From Terriglobia bacterium (GTDB lineage: Bacteria > Acidobacteriota > Terriglobia > Bryobacterales > Bryobacteraceae): DNA of 44,064 nt. Under the pieces are notes generated by a model. That model was not told where the DNA came from, ran no database searches, and was given only the letters and a program-made list of their open reading frames with translations. Made by a program: the position numbers and the translations under genes. The stretch covers positions 1 to 44,064 of the forward strand of contig JAJPIT010000026.1 of assembly GCA_021324615.1 (NCBI GenBank), in the 5' to 3' direction. Positions within the stretch are counted from its first letter, which is position 1. Every line of letters starts with the position of its first letter. This document shows positions 1 to 8,968 of this stretch, piece after piece.

Positions 1-296
1 CGCTCCATGCGGGAAACGCCGCCAATGGGAAACATGATAATTTCGGTGGTCCGCACACCAAAGCGGCCGGCGATGGCGGCGTGCCCGGTTTCGTGCAGCA
101 GGACGCTGGCGAACAACCCCGCCAGAAACAGCGCGTAGCTGCTCATCGCCTGGCCGCTGCCAAGCCCGGTGACCGCCAGGAAAACGATCAGCAGAATGAA
201 GGTAAAGTGCAGCCGTACGGGCACGCCGAACAGGTTGAAACCGCGCAGCGTGCCGGCGGTGGCGCTGTGGTGATTGGACGCTCGCGCAAGTTCCAC
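1..296 (-). CDS. M50 (site-2 protease family) metalloprotease, N-terminal fragment
   Basis: The coding strand runs off the left edge of the window. Reading the minus strand from a GTG at 296 gives about 98 codons without a stop. A hydrophobic stretch (residues 31-43) is followed by a second one (55-67) that ends in the zinc-binding motif HETGH (His68, Glu69, His72). After it comes GRFGVRTTEI and then FPIGGVSRME, the usual loop of membrane-embedded S2P/SpoIVFB-like peptidases (GxPVRLH before helix 1 and FPxGGV after the zinc helix). The family cleaves substrates inside the membrane, often anti-sigma factors. An in-frame TGA six bases upstream of the GTG limits the start, and there is no clear ribosome binding site, so a slightly later CTG or GTG is possible. 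The C-terminal DG-motif half lies outside the window. The substrate is unknown. Confidence 0.8.
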   Translation of the reverse strand, partial: MELARASNHHSATAGTLRGFNLFGVPVRLHFTFILLIVFLAVTGLGSGQAMSSYALFLAGLFASVLLHETGHAAIAGRFGVRTTEIIMFPIGGVSRME

Positions 297-379
297 GAGT
301 CAACAATAACAGAAGAGGCTCGAAATCAGCCTAAGGAGAAACCCCGAGACAGGATGCAGGGAAACGCTGATTTGCCCGC

Positions 380-1159
380 CTAAATCGGCCAGCGGGGGCT
401 CACTTGCGTTTTTTTGCTGGGCATGGGGCCGGGACCGTCGCTGGAGCTTTTGTGCCCGGGCACGTTGGAGAAGTCGATCTCCGAGCTATCGAACTGCACC
501 TGCCGGTCGAGAACCATCTCCAAAGTGGTGCCCTTGGCGAGCACGGCTTCCGGCCCGCGGGTGAACAGGACGCCGATCAGCCCGGCGGTTGCGCCGGCGG
601 CCGCGCCGATGCCTGCGCCCATTCCGGCAGCGCCACTGGCTGCTCCGGCCAGCGCGCCGACGCTCGCGCCGGCGCCGGCGGTTTCGGCGACAGTCTTAAG
701 ATCGCCGGATTTGTTGCCCTCGCTCTTGATGGTGCCTTCCTTGCGGTCCAGTTCTTCACTGGCGCGGCCGTCGAGCCCGCTGACCCGCGCGCGGAAATCG
801 CGGGTGGTGCCGTTGGGCAGCGTCAGCGAATCGAAGCGCAGATGAAACTCGCCGCGCCCCTTCATTTTTCCAGGGCGCTGGACCTGAGTGATGGTTCCTT
901 CCACGTAGCTGCCGGGCGGGATGACGATACGTCCATCGACAAGAATGGGGAAAACCGTTTCCAGATAAACGCGATCGCCGGGCGCGGAATTTTTGGTGCT
1001 GACGCTGTTGATCAGGCTGAGCGGGATGTGGGTGCCCGGCTCTACCGTGTACACCTTCTTCGCTTCCGGCTGCGCTTGGGCGGCTCTGGAGTCCTGTTTG
1101 GCGTCCTGGGCCAGGCCCAGCGCCGCGATACATACCAACGGCACTACGCGCGAAACCAT
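380..1159 (-). CDS. Secreted protein with TrbI/VirB10-like domain
   Basis: The 259-residue protein starts at an ATG preceded by GAGGAG five bases away. Residues 1-17 look like a Sec signal peptide. Residues about 40-125 read EPGTHIPLSLIN, then GRIVIPPGSYVEGTI, then FDSLTLPNGTTRDF. This resembles the beta-barrel of TrbI/VirB10 proteins (xxPGTxIPxxLxN..., lxPxGsxxxG...). A glycine/alanine-rich segment (about 165-200) follows, which may insert in a membrane or be a flexible linker. The tail is hydrophilic, ending KKTQVSPRWPI. No conjugation genes surround it, so a type IV secretion role is unlikely; similar solitary proteins seem common in Acidobacteriota. The role is unknown. It is transcribed toward the M50 protease gene with an 83-base gap, so the two may be co-transcribed. 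Confidence 0.7.
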   Translation of the reverse strand: MVSRVVPLVCIAALGLAQDAKQDSRAAQAQPEAKKVYTVEPGTHIPLSLINSVSTKNSAPGDRVYLETVFPILVDGRIVIPPGSYVEGTITQVQRPGKMKGRGEFHLRFDSLTLPNGTTRDFRARVSGLDGRASEELDRKEGTIKSEGNKSGDLKTVAETAGAGASVGALAGAASGAAGMGAGIGAAAGATAGLIGVLFTRGPEAVLAKGTTLEMVLDRQVQFDSSEIDFSNVPGHKSSSDGPGPMPSKKTQVSPRWPI

Positions 1160-1237
1160 GGCGGCTCCTCGAAATCAGTTTAGCGTAGAAGCCTCGCCCG
1201 CGGGACGGCGCGGGCGCGCTTGATCTCGACGGTTCGT

Positions 1238-2098
1238 TTACGCCAGCGCGGATTTATACAGCGCCACGAGCTTGGCCCAGGCGCGCTCGGCGTCCGGCTT
1301 GTTATAGATCGGCTTTCCGTTCGGCTGCGGCGGCATATCGGGCACGCACCAGCCGTGCAGCGACTGGGAATAGACTTCGATCTCGGCCCGGTCGCCGAAT
1401 GCCTCGCGAAGTTTGTCCTTGGCCTCCGGCTGCCGCTGATCGTCGTTGGAGGCGATGCCGAAATACATCCGGGCTTTGATCTTCGGCGCGAGCAGATGCG
1501 GGCTGTCGGGCCGGTCCGTCACCAGGCCGCCGCCGTGAAACGATGCGCCCGCGCCCAGACGATCCGGCACGGCGGCGCAGGTTCGCACCACCAGCGCTCC
1601 GCCCATGCAGTAACCCTGGGCGCCGATCTTCTTCGATTTGTTCACCTGTTTTTGAGAATCGAGAAAGGCGACGTATGCGGCGGCATCTTTTTCGCAAGCG
1701 CCGGGTGCGTTGACCGACGCCATTAAAGGGTTGATCTTGCCGCGGTCGCGCGCGAAGTCGACCGTCGAGGCGTCTTCAAACTGCGGGGATTTGCTGACGC
1801 GATAGAACGGATTCGGCACCAGCACGGAATAGCCTTCGGCGGCGATACGTTTGCCGATTTCGCGCATCGACGGCCGCAGCCCGAACGCGTCGGTCCAGAT
1901 CAGCACGCCGGGATGCGTGCCGCTGGCCGGGTGGATGAACGCGGCGTCGCAAGTTCCGTCCGGCGTTTTGATTTCGACGTTGGTTTCGACCAAGGGCAGT
2001 CCGGCGGCCGGGGATACGCCAGCGGCGGCGATTCCCGCCGCGACGGATGCCACGAAATCGCGGCGATGGGGATGCGGGTTGTGTTTGTCTTCAGCCAT
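1238..2098 (-). CDS. Dienelactone hydrolase family protein, Tat-exported
   Basis: The chosen ATG has AAGGA seven bases upstream, and it removes a long unlikely N-terminal extension; the product has 286 residues. The N-terminus (HRRDF at 11-15 followed by a hydrophobic Ala/Gly stretch to about 32) looks like a twin-arginine signal, so the enzyme is probably folded before export. The alpha/beta-hydrolase part carries the dienelactone hydrolase nucleophile elbow GYCMGG (Cys164), an acid residue in ASNDDQ (Asp219 or Asp220) and His248 in SLHGWC, in the expected order. The family hydrolyses lactones and small esters, but the substrate here cannot be read from sequence. Divergent from the YqgE gene with about 70 bases between. 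A TATACT hexamer on the minus strand 21 bases before the ATG is a reasonable -10 element. Confidence 0.85.
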   Translation of the reverse strand: MAEDKHNPHPHRRDFVASVAAGIAAAGVSPAAGLPLVETNVEIKTPDGTCDAAFIHPASGTHPGVLIWTDAFGLRPSMREIGKRIAAEGYSVLVPNPFYRVSKSPQFEDASTVDFARDRGKINPLMASVNAPGACEKDAAAYVAFLDSQKQVNKSKKIGAQGYCMGGALVVRTCAAVPDRLGAGASFHGGGLVTDRPDSPHLLAPKIKARMYFGIASNDDQRQPEAKDKLREAFGDRAEIEVYSQSLHGWCVPDMPPQPNGKPIYNKPDAERAWAKLVALYKSALA

Positions 2099-2169
2099 GG
2101 AAATCCTTTCTTGGAACCGAGTATATCCCGCCCGGCGCCGGATCGGCGAAAATCGGATCAGCGGGCGTG

Positions 2170-2667
2170 ATGGGCACCATCCTTGTTCTTCTGCTTCAGA
2201 GCGCGCTGGCGCAGCAGATCCAGTTGCCGCGAGCGCTCCCGCAACTCCAGGGCAGGATTCTGGTGGCGGCTTCGAAATCGCGGGATCCGGACCTTGGCCG
2301 GTCGGTGATCCTGGTGATTCACTGCGGCGCCGATGGCGTGGCCGGGCTGGTGGTGAATCGTCCGGCGGCGGGCGCCAGGCCGCGCACCTGGTTTGGCGGT
2401 CCGATCGCGCTCGGGGTGCGGGAATTGTTCCGTTCGGCAACGCCCGCAAAGGACGCCGAGCGGATCTTCGCCGACGTTTACCTGACCCGCAAAATCGACG
2501 ACCGCCCCGGATCGCGGGTCTACGCGGGATACGCCGGCTGGTCCGTTCCGCAGTGGCAAAGCGAGATGGACCGCGGGCTGTGGCGGGTGATTCCGGCCGA
2601 GGCGCGCATCGTCTTTGATCCCCATCCGCAGACGCTATGGCGGCGGATTTCGGCCCAACTGCCGTAG
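2170..2667 (+). CDS. YqgE/AlgH (UPF0301) family protein with apparent signal peptide
   Basis: The 165-residue product has the UPF0301 core: an [17 protein letters not shown] segment, then [11 protein letters not shown], then WFGGPI. This matches the family pattern LLxAxPxLxDPxFxRSVxxxxxHxxxGAxGLVxNRP...GGPV. The C-terminal half is shorter and less conserved than in Escherichia coli YqgE (187 residues). Unusually, the first 16 residues ([16 protein letters not shown]) look like a cleavable Sec signal; family members are normally cytoplasmic. The ATG directly follows a GTG in the same frame, so the start could be one codon earlier. No strong ribosome binding site is visible. The biochemical function of the family is not settled. 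metK lies 115 bases downstream on the same strand. Confidence 0.8.
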   Translation: MGTILVLLLQSALAQQIQLPRALPQLQGRILVAASKSRDPDLGRSVILVIHCGADGVAGLVVNRPAAGARPRTWFGGPIALGVRELFRSATPAKDAERIFADVYLTRKIDDRPGSRVYAGYAGWSVPQWQSEMDRGLWRVIPAEARIVFDPHPQTLWRRISAQLP

Positions 2668-2728
2668 CAAAGCGCCGGCGGAGCGGCGGCGGAGCCCTTT
2701 CCGCATCTGTCTGGCGACATCGCCGTGT

Positions 2729-2734
2729 TACAAT
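2729..2734 (+). promoter_or_regulatory. Candidate -10 box upstream of metK
   Basis: TACAAT lies 48 bases before the metK GTG. The -35 position (2706-2711, TCTGTC) is a poor match, so this is only a plausible housekeeping promoter. I looked for a SAM riboswitch in 2668-2782 and could not fold a SAM-I or SAM-II shape by eye. Confidence 0.35.
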
Positions 2735-2782
2735 GAGGTTTTTGCATTTCCATCGCTCATAAATTCACGGGAGGCAGCGCGC

Positions 2783-3952
2783 GTGGCGGATCGTATGCGG
2801 CACATTTTCACGTCCGAGTCGGTGACGGAAGGTCACCCGGATAAGATGGCGGATCAGATTTCCGACGCGGTGCTCGACGCGGTCCTGGCGGAAGATCCCA
2901 TGGGCCGGGTGGCTTGCGAAGTGCTGGTCACCACCGGAATCTGCGTCGTTTCCGGGGAGATCACCACCAAGACGTACGTCGATGTGCCCAAGCTGGCGCG
3001 CAGCGTGATCCACGAGATCGGCTACACCGACGCGGAAATGGGTTTCGATTCGAAAACCTGCGGGGTTTTGAATACCATCCAGAGCCAATCGCCCGATATC
3101 GCGATGGGCGTCGATACCGGCGGTGCGGGCGACCAGGGGCTGATGTTCGGCTACGCCTGCGATGAAACGCCGGAGCTGATGCCCATGCCGATCATGCTGG
3201 CGCACAAGCTGGTGCGGCGGTTGAGCGAGGTTCGCCGCTCCGGCGGGTTGAGTTTTCTGCGGCCGGATGGCAAGAGCCAGGTGAGCGTGGAGTATATCGA
3301 CGGCAAACCGGCGCGCATCGACGCGGTGGTGGTTTCCACCCAGCACGACGACGACGTTTCCACCGAAACGCTGCGCAGCGAAGTGAGAAAGCACATCATC
3401 GATCCGGTGCTGCCCCCGGACATGATCGACGCGGGGACAAAGTATCACATCAACCCGACCGGGCGCTTCGTGATCGGCGGCCCGCACGGCGACACGGGAC
3501 TGACCGGCCGCAAAATTATCGTCGATACCTACGGCGGCATGGGCCGCCACGGCGGCGGCGCGTTTTCGGGCAAGGATACGACAAAAGTTGACCGTTCGGC
3601 GTGCTACATGGCCCGCTATATCGCGAAAAACGTGGTGGCGGCCGGGCTCGCGCGGCGCTGCGAAGTGCAGCTCGCCTACGCGATCGGCGTGGCCGAGCCG
3701 GTTTCGGTGATGGTGAATACGTTCGGCACGGGAACGGCGCCGGAACAACACATCGTGGAGCTGATCCGCGCGAATTTCCCGCTGACGCCCAAGGGCATGA
3801 TCGAGCACCTGAAACTGCGCCGGCCGATTTACCGCAAGACCGCGTCGTTCGGGCATTTCGGACGCACCGAGGACACCTTCAGTTGGGAAGCCACCGATAA
3901 AGCCGAACTGCTGCGGCAGTCCGCGGCGCCGGCCGCCGCCGCGCGCACCTAA
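2783..3952 (+). CDS. metK: S-adenosylmethionine synthetase
   Basis: Makes S-adenosylmethionine from ATP and methionine in the cytoplasm. The 389-residue length is normal. Diagnostic motifs are SVTEGHPDK near the N-terminus (ATP and Mg binding), GAGDQG in the middle, and GGGAFSGKD (the P-loop-like phosphate-binding signature). The GTG at 2783 is preferred because GGGAGG (2769-2774) lies eight bases upstream; the ATG at 2795 would put that site 20 bases away. The N-terminus would then read [14 protein letters not shown]. Trigger factor begins seven bases after the stop, so the two are probably one transcript. Confidence 0.97.
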   Translation: MADRMRHIFTSESVTEGHPDKMADQISDAVLDAVLAEDPMGRVACEVLVTTGICVVSGEITTKTYVDVPKLARSVIHEIGYTDAEMGFDSKTCGVLNTIQSQSPDIAMGVDTGGAGDQGLMFGYACDETPELMPMPIMLAHKLVRRLSEVRRSGGLSFLRPDGKSQVSVEYIDGKPARIDAVVVSTQHDDDVSTETLRSEVRKHIIDPVLPPDMIDAGTKYHINPTGRFVIGGPHGDTGLTGRKIIVDTYGGMGRHGGGAFSGKDTTKVDRSACYMARYIAKNVVAAGLARRCEVQLAYAIGVAEPVSVMVNTFGTGTAPEQHIVELIRANFPLTPKGMIEHLKLRRPIYRKTASFGHFGRTEDTFSWEATDKAELLRQSAAPAAAART

Positions 3953-3959
3953 GAATCCG

Positions 3960-5237
3960 ATGGCGTTCGTTGAAGGCTGCAAGCACTCCCTCGAGATCAC
4001 CGTCCCGGCGGCGGAGGTGGAAAAGGAAACCGAGCGCGCGGCCGCCGAAATCCAGAAAAAAGTCCGGCTGCCCGGTTTCCGGCCCGGCCACGCTCCGTTG
4101 TCGATCGTCAAGACGCGTTTTGCCGGCGACATCCGCCAGGATGTGCTGGAAAAGCTGGTGCCGAGATTTTTCCAGGCGGCGGTCGAGAAGGATCATCTGA
4201 AAATCGTCGGCCGGCCGGACGTGACCGAAGTGCATTTCCAGGCCGGTGAGCCGCTCAAGTTCAAGGCTGAGTTTGAGGTCGCGCCGGAGTTCGAACTGGG
4301 CGAATACCGCGGCATCACGATCCCCTACGATGAGCCCACGGTCACCGAGCAAGATGTGAACGAGCGGCTGGAGGCGTTGCGGCAGCAAAAGGCCGAGTTC
4401 GTCAACGAAGAGCCGCGGCCGCTTGCCGATGGCGATTACGCGCTGGTTTCGCTTGAAAGCCTGTCCGGGCTGGCAGAGAAGATTCAACAGGACGAAATCA
4501 GCTTGAAGATCGGGGATGAGGCCACGCTCCCGGCGTTCACCGAGAATCTGCGCGGCGCCTCGCCCGAGGAGACGCGCGAATTCGAAGTGAGCTATCCGGA
4601 GGATTACGACCGCAAGAATCTGGCCGGAAAGACGGTGAAGTTTCGCGCCACGGTGAAGGCGGTCCGGCGCAGGGAGCTGCCGGAATTGAACGACGAATTC
4701 GCCAAGGACCTGGGCGATTATCAGACGCTGGAGGAGCTGAAAGCGGCGGTGCGCTCGGCGATCCTGCGCGAACGCGAGCAGAGGGCGCAGGAGGAAGCCA
4801 AAGAAGCCATCCTCAACAAACTCGTCGAGCAGCACGATTTTCCGGTGCCGGATGCTTACATCGACCGGCAGATCGAGATCAACGTCGAAAATCAACTGCG
4901 GACGCTCGCCGCGCAGGGCATAGATCCGAAGAGCATCAAGCTGGACTGGACCAAAGTCCGCCAGGCGCAGAAGGATAAGGCGGCGCGCGACGTGAAGGCT
5001 TCTCTGCTGCTGGACAGGATCGCCGAGCGCGAGGCGATCAGCGCCACCCAGGAAGAGGTCGACCGGGAAGTGCAGCGTATCGCGCGCCAGCAGCGGGAGG
5101 CCGTCGCCGTTACGCGGGCGAAGTTGCAAAAGGAAGGCGCCATCGCGCGGATCGCCGGACACATCCGCACGGAAAAAACTCTGAATTTCCTGTTCGAGCA
5201 GGCGCGCAAGGAAGCGCCGGCGCAGAGCGGAAGCTAG
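3960..5237 (+). CDS. tig: Trigger factor (ribosome-associated chaperone / prolyl isomerase)
   Basis: Binds ribosomal protein L23 at the exit tunnel and shields nascent chains. The 425-residue product shows the three family regions. The N-terminal ribosome-binding domain carries the signature loop GFRPGHAP (39-46), where the usual Lys (GFRxGKxP) is His44. A central FKBP-like prolyl isomerase domain spans about 150-240. A long charged helical C-terminal chaperone domain begins near ELPELNDEFAKDLGDY. No Shine-Dalgarno sequence is obvious before the ATG, and the gap to metK is seven bases, so translational coupling is likely. Identity is secure. Confidence 0.96.
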   Translation: MAFVEGCKHSLEITVPAAEVEKETERAAAEIQKKVRLPGFRPGHAPLSIVKTRFAGDIRQDVLEKLVPRFFQAAVEKDHLKIVGRPDVTEVHFQAGEPLKFKAEFEVAPEFELGEYRGITIPYDEPTVTEQDVNERLEALRQQKAEFVNEEPRPLADGDYALVSLESLSGLAEKIQQDEISLKIGDEATLPAFTENLRGASPEETREFEVSYPEDYDRKNLAGKTVKFRATVKAVRRRELPELNDEFAKDLGDYQTLEELKAAVRSAILREREQRAQEEAKEAILNKLVEQHDFPVPDAYIDRQIEINVENQLRTLAAQGIDPKSIKLDWTKVRQAQKDKAARDVKASLLLDRIAEREAISATQEEVDREVQRIARQQREAVAVTRAKLQKEGAIARIAGHIRTEKTLNFLFEQARKEAPAQSGS

Positions 5238-5260
5238 CAACGAAATACACGAAGAGCCTT

Positions 5261-5791
5261 ATGAAACTGATTTGTCTGCTCAGCCTGTTGTCCATTTCCC
5301 TGTGGGCGGCCGAAGAAGCCCACGCCGTGGCCGGGACCGTGCATGCCATCGATCGCGCCGCGAAAACCGTCGCGATCCGGACCGCGGATGGGGCCGAGTA
5401 TGTCTTTCATGTCGCCTCCAAAGCGGCCGTTCATGGCGCCAGCGCGATCGGTAAAGGCGGCGCCAGCGCCTTCGACGCGCTCAAGACCGGCGACGAGGTG
5501 GTGGTTCATTACACCGTCCGCGGCGCCGAAAAGACCGGCGAGGAGTTCGACCGCACCGGCCGCGACGGTCTGCACGTGATCGAAGGAACCGGCCAGCACA
5601 TCGACCGCGCGGCCAAAACCATCTCGATCAAGACCGCCGATGGGACTGTGCAGACCTTCCACTTTACGGACCGCCTGGCCAAGGAGACCGGCGAAGACAC
5701 GGCTCGGGGGACGGAAAAGGCCGCCAAAGTCACCGTTTACTACACCGAGGACGCCGGCAAGAAAATCGCGCACTTTTTCCGCAGCGAATGA
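5261..5791 (+). CDS. Secreted two-repeat protein of unknown function
   Basis: The 176-residue product has a Sec signal (residues 1-16, ending SLWAAEEA). The mature part is two related modules. The first (about 25-95) begins GTVHAIDRAAKTVAIRTADG and the second (about 108-172) begins GTGQHIDRAAKTISIKTADG. Each continues with a VFH/TFHF strand and a VVVHYT or VTVYYT strand, so each is probably a small beta-barrel. This looks like an internal duplication. Several bacterial exported proteins of this general kind (DUF5666-like, GxVxxIDxxxxTvtV) share the pattern, but I cannot name a family with confidence. It sits 23 bases after trigger factor and 36 bases before prfB. Confidence 0.7.
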   Translation: MKLICLLSLLSISLWAAEEAHAVAGTVHAIDRAAKTVAIRTADGAEYVFHVASKAAVHGASAIGKGGASAFDALKTGDEVVVHYTVRGAEKTGEEFDRTGRDGLHVIEGTGQHIDRAAKTISIKTADGTVQTFHFTDRLAKETGEDTARGTEKAAKVTVYYTEDAGKKIAHFFRSE

Positions 5792-5827
5792 CGCTCCCGC
5801 CGCGCGCAATCGGCTAGACTGGAAGGG

Positions 5828-6962
5828 ATGACGCTCGAGGAACTGGAAAGAGAGTACGCTGCGCTCCGCCAGCAAGCTGAAGCTGTGCGGAGCTATCTTT
5901 GACGCCCCCGCCCGCCGCCAACAACTGAACAAACTGGAAGAACAGACGCACGCGCCGGACTTCTGGTCGAACCCCGAAAAGAGCCAGAAGATCATGCAGC
6001 AGCGGAAACGATTGGAGGAGCAGATCGAGCAGGACGCCCGCATCTGCTCGGCCCGTTCCGACCTGGAAACGCTGTTTGAGCTGGCGCACGAAGGCGAGAA
6101 CGTCAACGGCGACCTGGAGCATTCCCTCCGGGCTTTTCGCGAGCAGCTTGAAAAATTGGAAGACCAGATGCTGCTTTCCGGCGAGAACGCTTCGCGCAGC
6201 GCGATCGTGACCATTCACCCCGGCGCGGGCGGCACCGAAAGCCAGGACTGGGCCGAAATGCTGCTGCGCATGTATCTGCGCTGGGCCGAACGCAATCGCT
6301 TTGAAACCGTCGTCACGGACCGCCTGGAGGGGGAAGGCGCGGGCATCAAATCGGCGACTTTTGAAGTCAACGGCGAAAACGCCTACGGGCTGCTGCAAAG
6401 CGAAGTCGGCGTGCACCGGCTGGTGCGGATTTCGCCGTTCGACGCCAACGCGCGGCGGCACACCTCGTTCGCCTCGGTGTTTGTGTATCCGCAGATCGAC
6501 GACGAGATCAAGATCGAGATCCGTCCTGAGGATCTGCGCGTCGATACCTTCCGCGCCTCCGGCGCCGGCGGCCAGCACGTCAACCGCACCGATTCGGCGA
6601 TCCGCATGACGCACCTGCCGACGGGAATCGTCGTGCAGTGCCAGAACGAGCGGAGCCAGCATAAAAACCGCGCCGCCGCGATGAAGCAGCTTCGCGCCAA
6701 ATTGTATGAGCACGAAATGGAGAAAAAGCGGGCCGAGGAGCGCAAGCTGGAGGATTCCAAGCTTGAAATCAACTTCGGCAGCCAGATCCGCAGCTACGTG
6801 CTGGCGCCTTATCGGCTGGTGAAGGATCATCGCACCAAGCTGGCAATCGGCGACGTGGATCGCGTGCTCGACGGCGATCTGGGACCGCTGATTCACGCGT
6901 TCCTGGTGTGGAGAAAGACGGGGAAAACGGCCGCGGACGGCAAGGATGAGCTCCCCGATTGA
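5828..6962 (+). CDS. prfB: Peptide chain release factor 2 with +1 programmed frameshift
   Basis: Terminates translation at UGA and UAA. The gene is split over two frames. Frame 1 begins at ATG 5828 and encodes 24 residues ending VRSYL, then an in-frame TGA (5900-5902). Reading resumes one base later at GAC 5901. The site is CTTTGAC, preceded by GGAGC TAT as an internal Shine-Dalgarno-like element, matching the canonical RF2 autoregulatory site (YL-stop-D). The joined product has 377 residues. It contains the UGA-recognising tripeptide SPF (202-204) and the catalytic GGQ (247-249), nearly the Escherichia coli positions. RF2 shortage slows termination at the internal TGA and raises its own synthesis. 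The start has GGAAGGG immediately upstream. The stop overlaps the following Sua5 gene by 17 bases. Confidence 0.97.
5891..5903 (+). promoter_or_regulatory. RF2 programmed +1 frameshift site
   Basis: The slippery CTT TGA C (5897-5903) follows the AGC TAT spacer; the Shine-Dalgarno-like GGAGC begins at 5889. Normal codon reading would end after 24 residues, while a +1 slip on CTT continues into the release factor body. The site is autoregulatory in most bacteria with RF2. Confidence 0.93.
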
Positions 6963-7875
6963 GAACATCGGACTGAATGAGGCGGCCGGGCGCATCCGGC
7001 AAGGCGATCTCGTCGCGTTTCCCACCGAGACGGTCTACGGGCTCGGCGCGAACGCGCTCGACGCCGCCGCGGTCCGAAAAATTTTCGAACTCAAAGGACG
7101 CCCGGAGACCAGCCCGCTGATCGTGCATGTTTCCGGCGTCGAAATGGCCCGGCGATACGTGAGCGAATGGCCCGCGCAGGCCGAGGAACTGGCGCGCCGG
7201 TACTGGCCGGGGCCGCTCACGCTGGTGCTGCCGAAGTCGGCGGAGATCCCCGACATCGTGACCGCGGGCTTGCCGACCGTGGGCATCCGCGTCCCCGCGC
7301 ATGAGATTGCGCTTCAACTGATCGAGGCCGCCGGCGTGCCGGTCGCCGCGCCGAGCGCCAATCGCTTCACCGGATTATCGCCGACCACGGCGGAACACGT
7401 TCGCCAGGCCTTTGAGGGCGCGGTTCCGGTGCTGGATGGCGGACCGGCGCGGGTGGGAATCGAATCGACGGTCGTGTCGCTGGCCGGAGCGAAGATGGTC
7501 CTGCTGCGTCCGGGAATGATTTCCTTCGGAGAAATCGAGCAGGCAGCCGCAGGCAAGGGGCCGCATCCGTCGCCGGGCATGCATGCGCGGCATTACAGCC
7601 CGCGGACGCCGCTGATTCTGGTGGACAGCCCGCGGGATCTGCCCGACCGGCGAGGCGCGTATGTGTGGTGGCGCCGGGCGGGGCTGGCGCCGCGAAGCGT
7701 CAGAATGCCCGGCGACGCCCCGGGCTACGCCGCGCGGTTATACAGCGTCCTGCACGAGCTCGATCGCGAAAACTGGCCCTGGATCGCCGTTGAGAAGCCG
7801 CCCGAAAAGCCCGCCTGGCTGGGGATCTGGGACCGGCTGCGGCGGGCCGCGGCCGTGACAGCCGGTCCGTTATGA
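6946..7875 (+). CDS. L-threonylcarbamoyladenylate synthase, Sua5 type
   Basis: Makes threonylcarbamoyl-AMP from threonine, bicarbonate and ATP, the first step of t6A modification at tRNA position 37. The 309-residue length and two-domain layout mark the Sua5 form rather than short TsaC. The YrdC domain (about 8-190) has [31 protein letters not shown] and the late SAN(R) motif in [12 protein letters not shown] linker with [11 protein letters not shown], typical of Sua5, leads to a Sua5 C-terminal domain (about 215-300). It begins inside the last codons of prfB, so translation may be coupled. Its last six bases overlap the rlmN 3' end on the opposite strand. Confidence 0.93.
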   Translation: MSSPIENIGLNEAAGRIRQGDLVAFPTETVYGLGANALDAAAVRKIFELKGRPETSPLIVHVSGVEMARRYVSEWPAQAEELARRYWPGPLTLVLPKSAEIPDIVTAGLPTVGIRVPAHEIALQLIEAAGVPVAAPSANRFTGLSPTTAEHVRQAFEGAVPVLDGGPARVGIESTVVSLAGAKMVLLRPGMISFGEIEQAAAGKGPHPSPGMHARHYSPRTPLILVDSPRDLPDRRGAYVWWRRAGLAPRSVRMPGDAPGYAARLYSVLHELDRENWPWIAVEKPPEKPAWLGIWDRLRRAAAVTAGPL

Positions 7876-8898
7876 GGCGGCGGCGGGGACCGTTTCCATC
7901 CGTTTCAACTGCCCGCAAGCCGCAAACACGTCCAGTCCCCGCGGCTTGCGGATAAAGCACGGCATCGAACGGCGAACGATCTGCTGAAATGCGGCGACCC
8001 GCGCCGGCTCCGGAGTCTCATAAGGAATTCCAGGGCCGGGATTCAGCGCGATCAGATTCAGTTTCGCATTTACGCGCGCCAGCAGTTTCACCACGCGCCG
8101 GGCGTCGGCGTCCGAATCGTTCACGTCCTTCAGCAGGACATATTCGAACGTCAGCTTTTCCCAAGGGCGCAAAGGATATCTGCGGCAGGCTTCGATCAGA
8201 TCGGCCAGAGGATATTTCCGGGTGATCGGCATCAACTCGCGTCGCTGTTCTTCGCTCGACGCGTTCAGCGAAATGGCCAGCTTGGGACGCACCGGCTCGC
8301 GGGCCAGCTCCTCGATTTTCGGAATAATTCCGGACGTGGACAGGGTGATCCGGCGCGGAGAAATGGCGATTCCGGCCGGATCGGACAGCAACCTGGCCGC
8401 CTTGAGGACATTGGCGAGATTCAGCAGAGGCTCGCCCTGCCCCATCAGGACGATATTCACCCGATCGGCGTGGGCTTGCAGGAGATTGTCCTGGGCAACG
8501 CGCAAAACCTGCCCCACGATTTCGCCGGCGGTGAGATTTCTCTCAAAACCGAGCAGCGCCGTCAGGCAAAAGCGGCAGTTCACGGGGCAGCCGGCCTGGC
8601 TCGAAACGCAGATGGTCGAGCGCTCGCCCTCCGGCATCCAGACCGTTTCGATGGTGCGGCCATCGCCAAGCCGCAAAAGGTAACGGCGAGTCCCGTCGGA
8701 GGAGTCGTAGCGTTTCTCCACCGCCGGTAAGCCTACCGGCCAGGAGCGCAACGGCTTCGGAAGGTTGGAAACACCGGATAAATCGCTGATTTTACGGCGG
8801 TAAACGGCGTCGTAGAGCTGCCGGGCGCGGAACTTCGGCCAGTCCGGGGAAAGCGCCGTCTGAAGCTCTTCAAGTTCCAGCCCCACAACGGGTTGCAT
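7870..8898 (-). CDS. rlmN: 23S rRNA/tRNA adenine C2-methyltransferase, radical SAM
   Basis: Methylates C2 of A2503 in 23S rRNA and A37 of some tRNAs. The 342-residue product has the radical-SAM cluster motif CxxxCxxC (Cys104, Cys108, Cys111). It also has both catalytic cysteines of the RlmN/Cfr mechanism: Cys97 in STICVSSQ, seven residues before the cluster, and Cys328 in DVFAACGQL near the C-terminus. GQGEP (SAM binding) is present in [10 protein letters not shown]. The N-terminal helical domain is present. It converges on the Sua5 gene with a six-base overlap. A short hairpin (8907-8924) lies between its start and the divergent M16 gene. Confidence 0.96.
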   Translation of the reverse strand: MQPVVGLELEELQTALSPDWPKFRARQLYDAVYRRKISDLSGVSNLPKPLRSWPVGLPAVEKRYDSSDGTRRYLLRLGDGRTIETVWMPEGERSTICVSSQAGCPVNCRFCLTALLGFERNLTAGEIVGQVLRVAQDNLLQAHADRVNIVLMGQGEPLLNLANVLKAARLLSDPAGIAISPRRITLSTSGIIPKIEELAREPVRPKLAISLNASSEEQRRELMPITRKYPLADLIEACRRYPLRPWEKLTFEYVLLKDVNDSDADARRVVKLLARVNAKLNLIALNPGPGIPYETPEPARVAAFQQIVRRSMPCFIRKPRGLDVFAACGQLKRMETVPAAAS

Positions 8899-8906
8899 TT
8901 TCTTGT

Positions 8907-8924
8907 CCCCATCCTAACATGGGG
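8907..8924. repeat. Short perfect inverted repeat between rlmN and M16 gene
   Basis: CCCCAT and ATGGGG form a six-base-pair stem with a six-base loop. It sits in the 70-base divergent intergenic region, nine bases before the rlmN start. It could be an operator or a leader hairpin; no regulator is evident. Confidence 0.4.
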
Positions 8925-8951
8925 CGGCCATGGCCGGTCACGATGGCACGA

Positions 8952-8957
8952 TAGAAT
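8952..8957 (+). promoter_or_regulatory. Candidate -10 box (TAGAAT) very close to the M16 start
   Basis: TAGAAT ends 11 bases before the ATG of the M16 peptidase, which would give a nearly leaderless transcript. The same hexamer lies similarly close to two other starts in this window (near 23430 minus strand and 24466). Confidence 0.4.
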
Positions 8958-8968
8958 GTTAGTAGAAG

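Noticed and set aside
404..1183. Long open frame antisense to the TrbI-like gene
   Set aside because: It mirrors the minus-strand gene, has no ribosome site and its product has the Ala/Gly/Arg-rich look of shadow frames in GC-rich DNA.
2668..2782. Possible SAM riboswitch before metK
   Set aside because: No SAM-I or SAM-II core sequence or paired helices could be found by eye in this 115-base leader.
2765..5240. Two long minus-strand frames opposite metK and trigger factor
   Set aside because: They are codon-pattern shadows of well-identified genes and show no domain or start signal.
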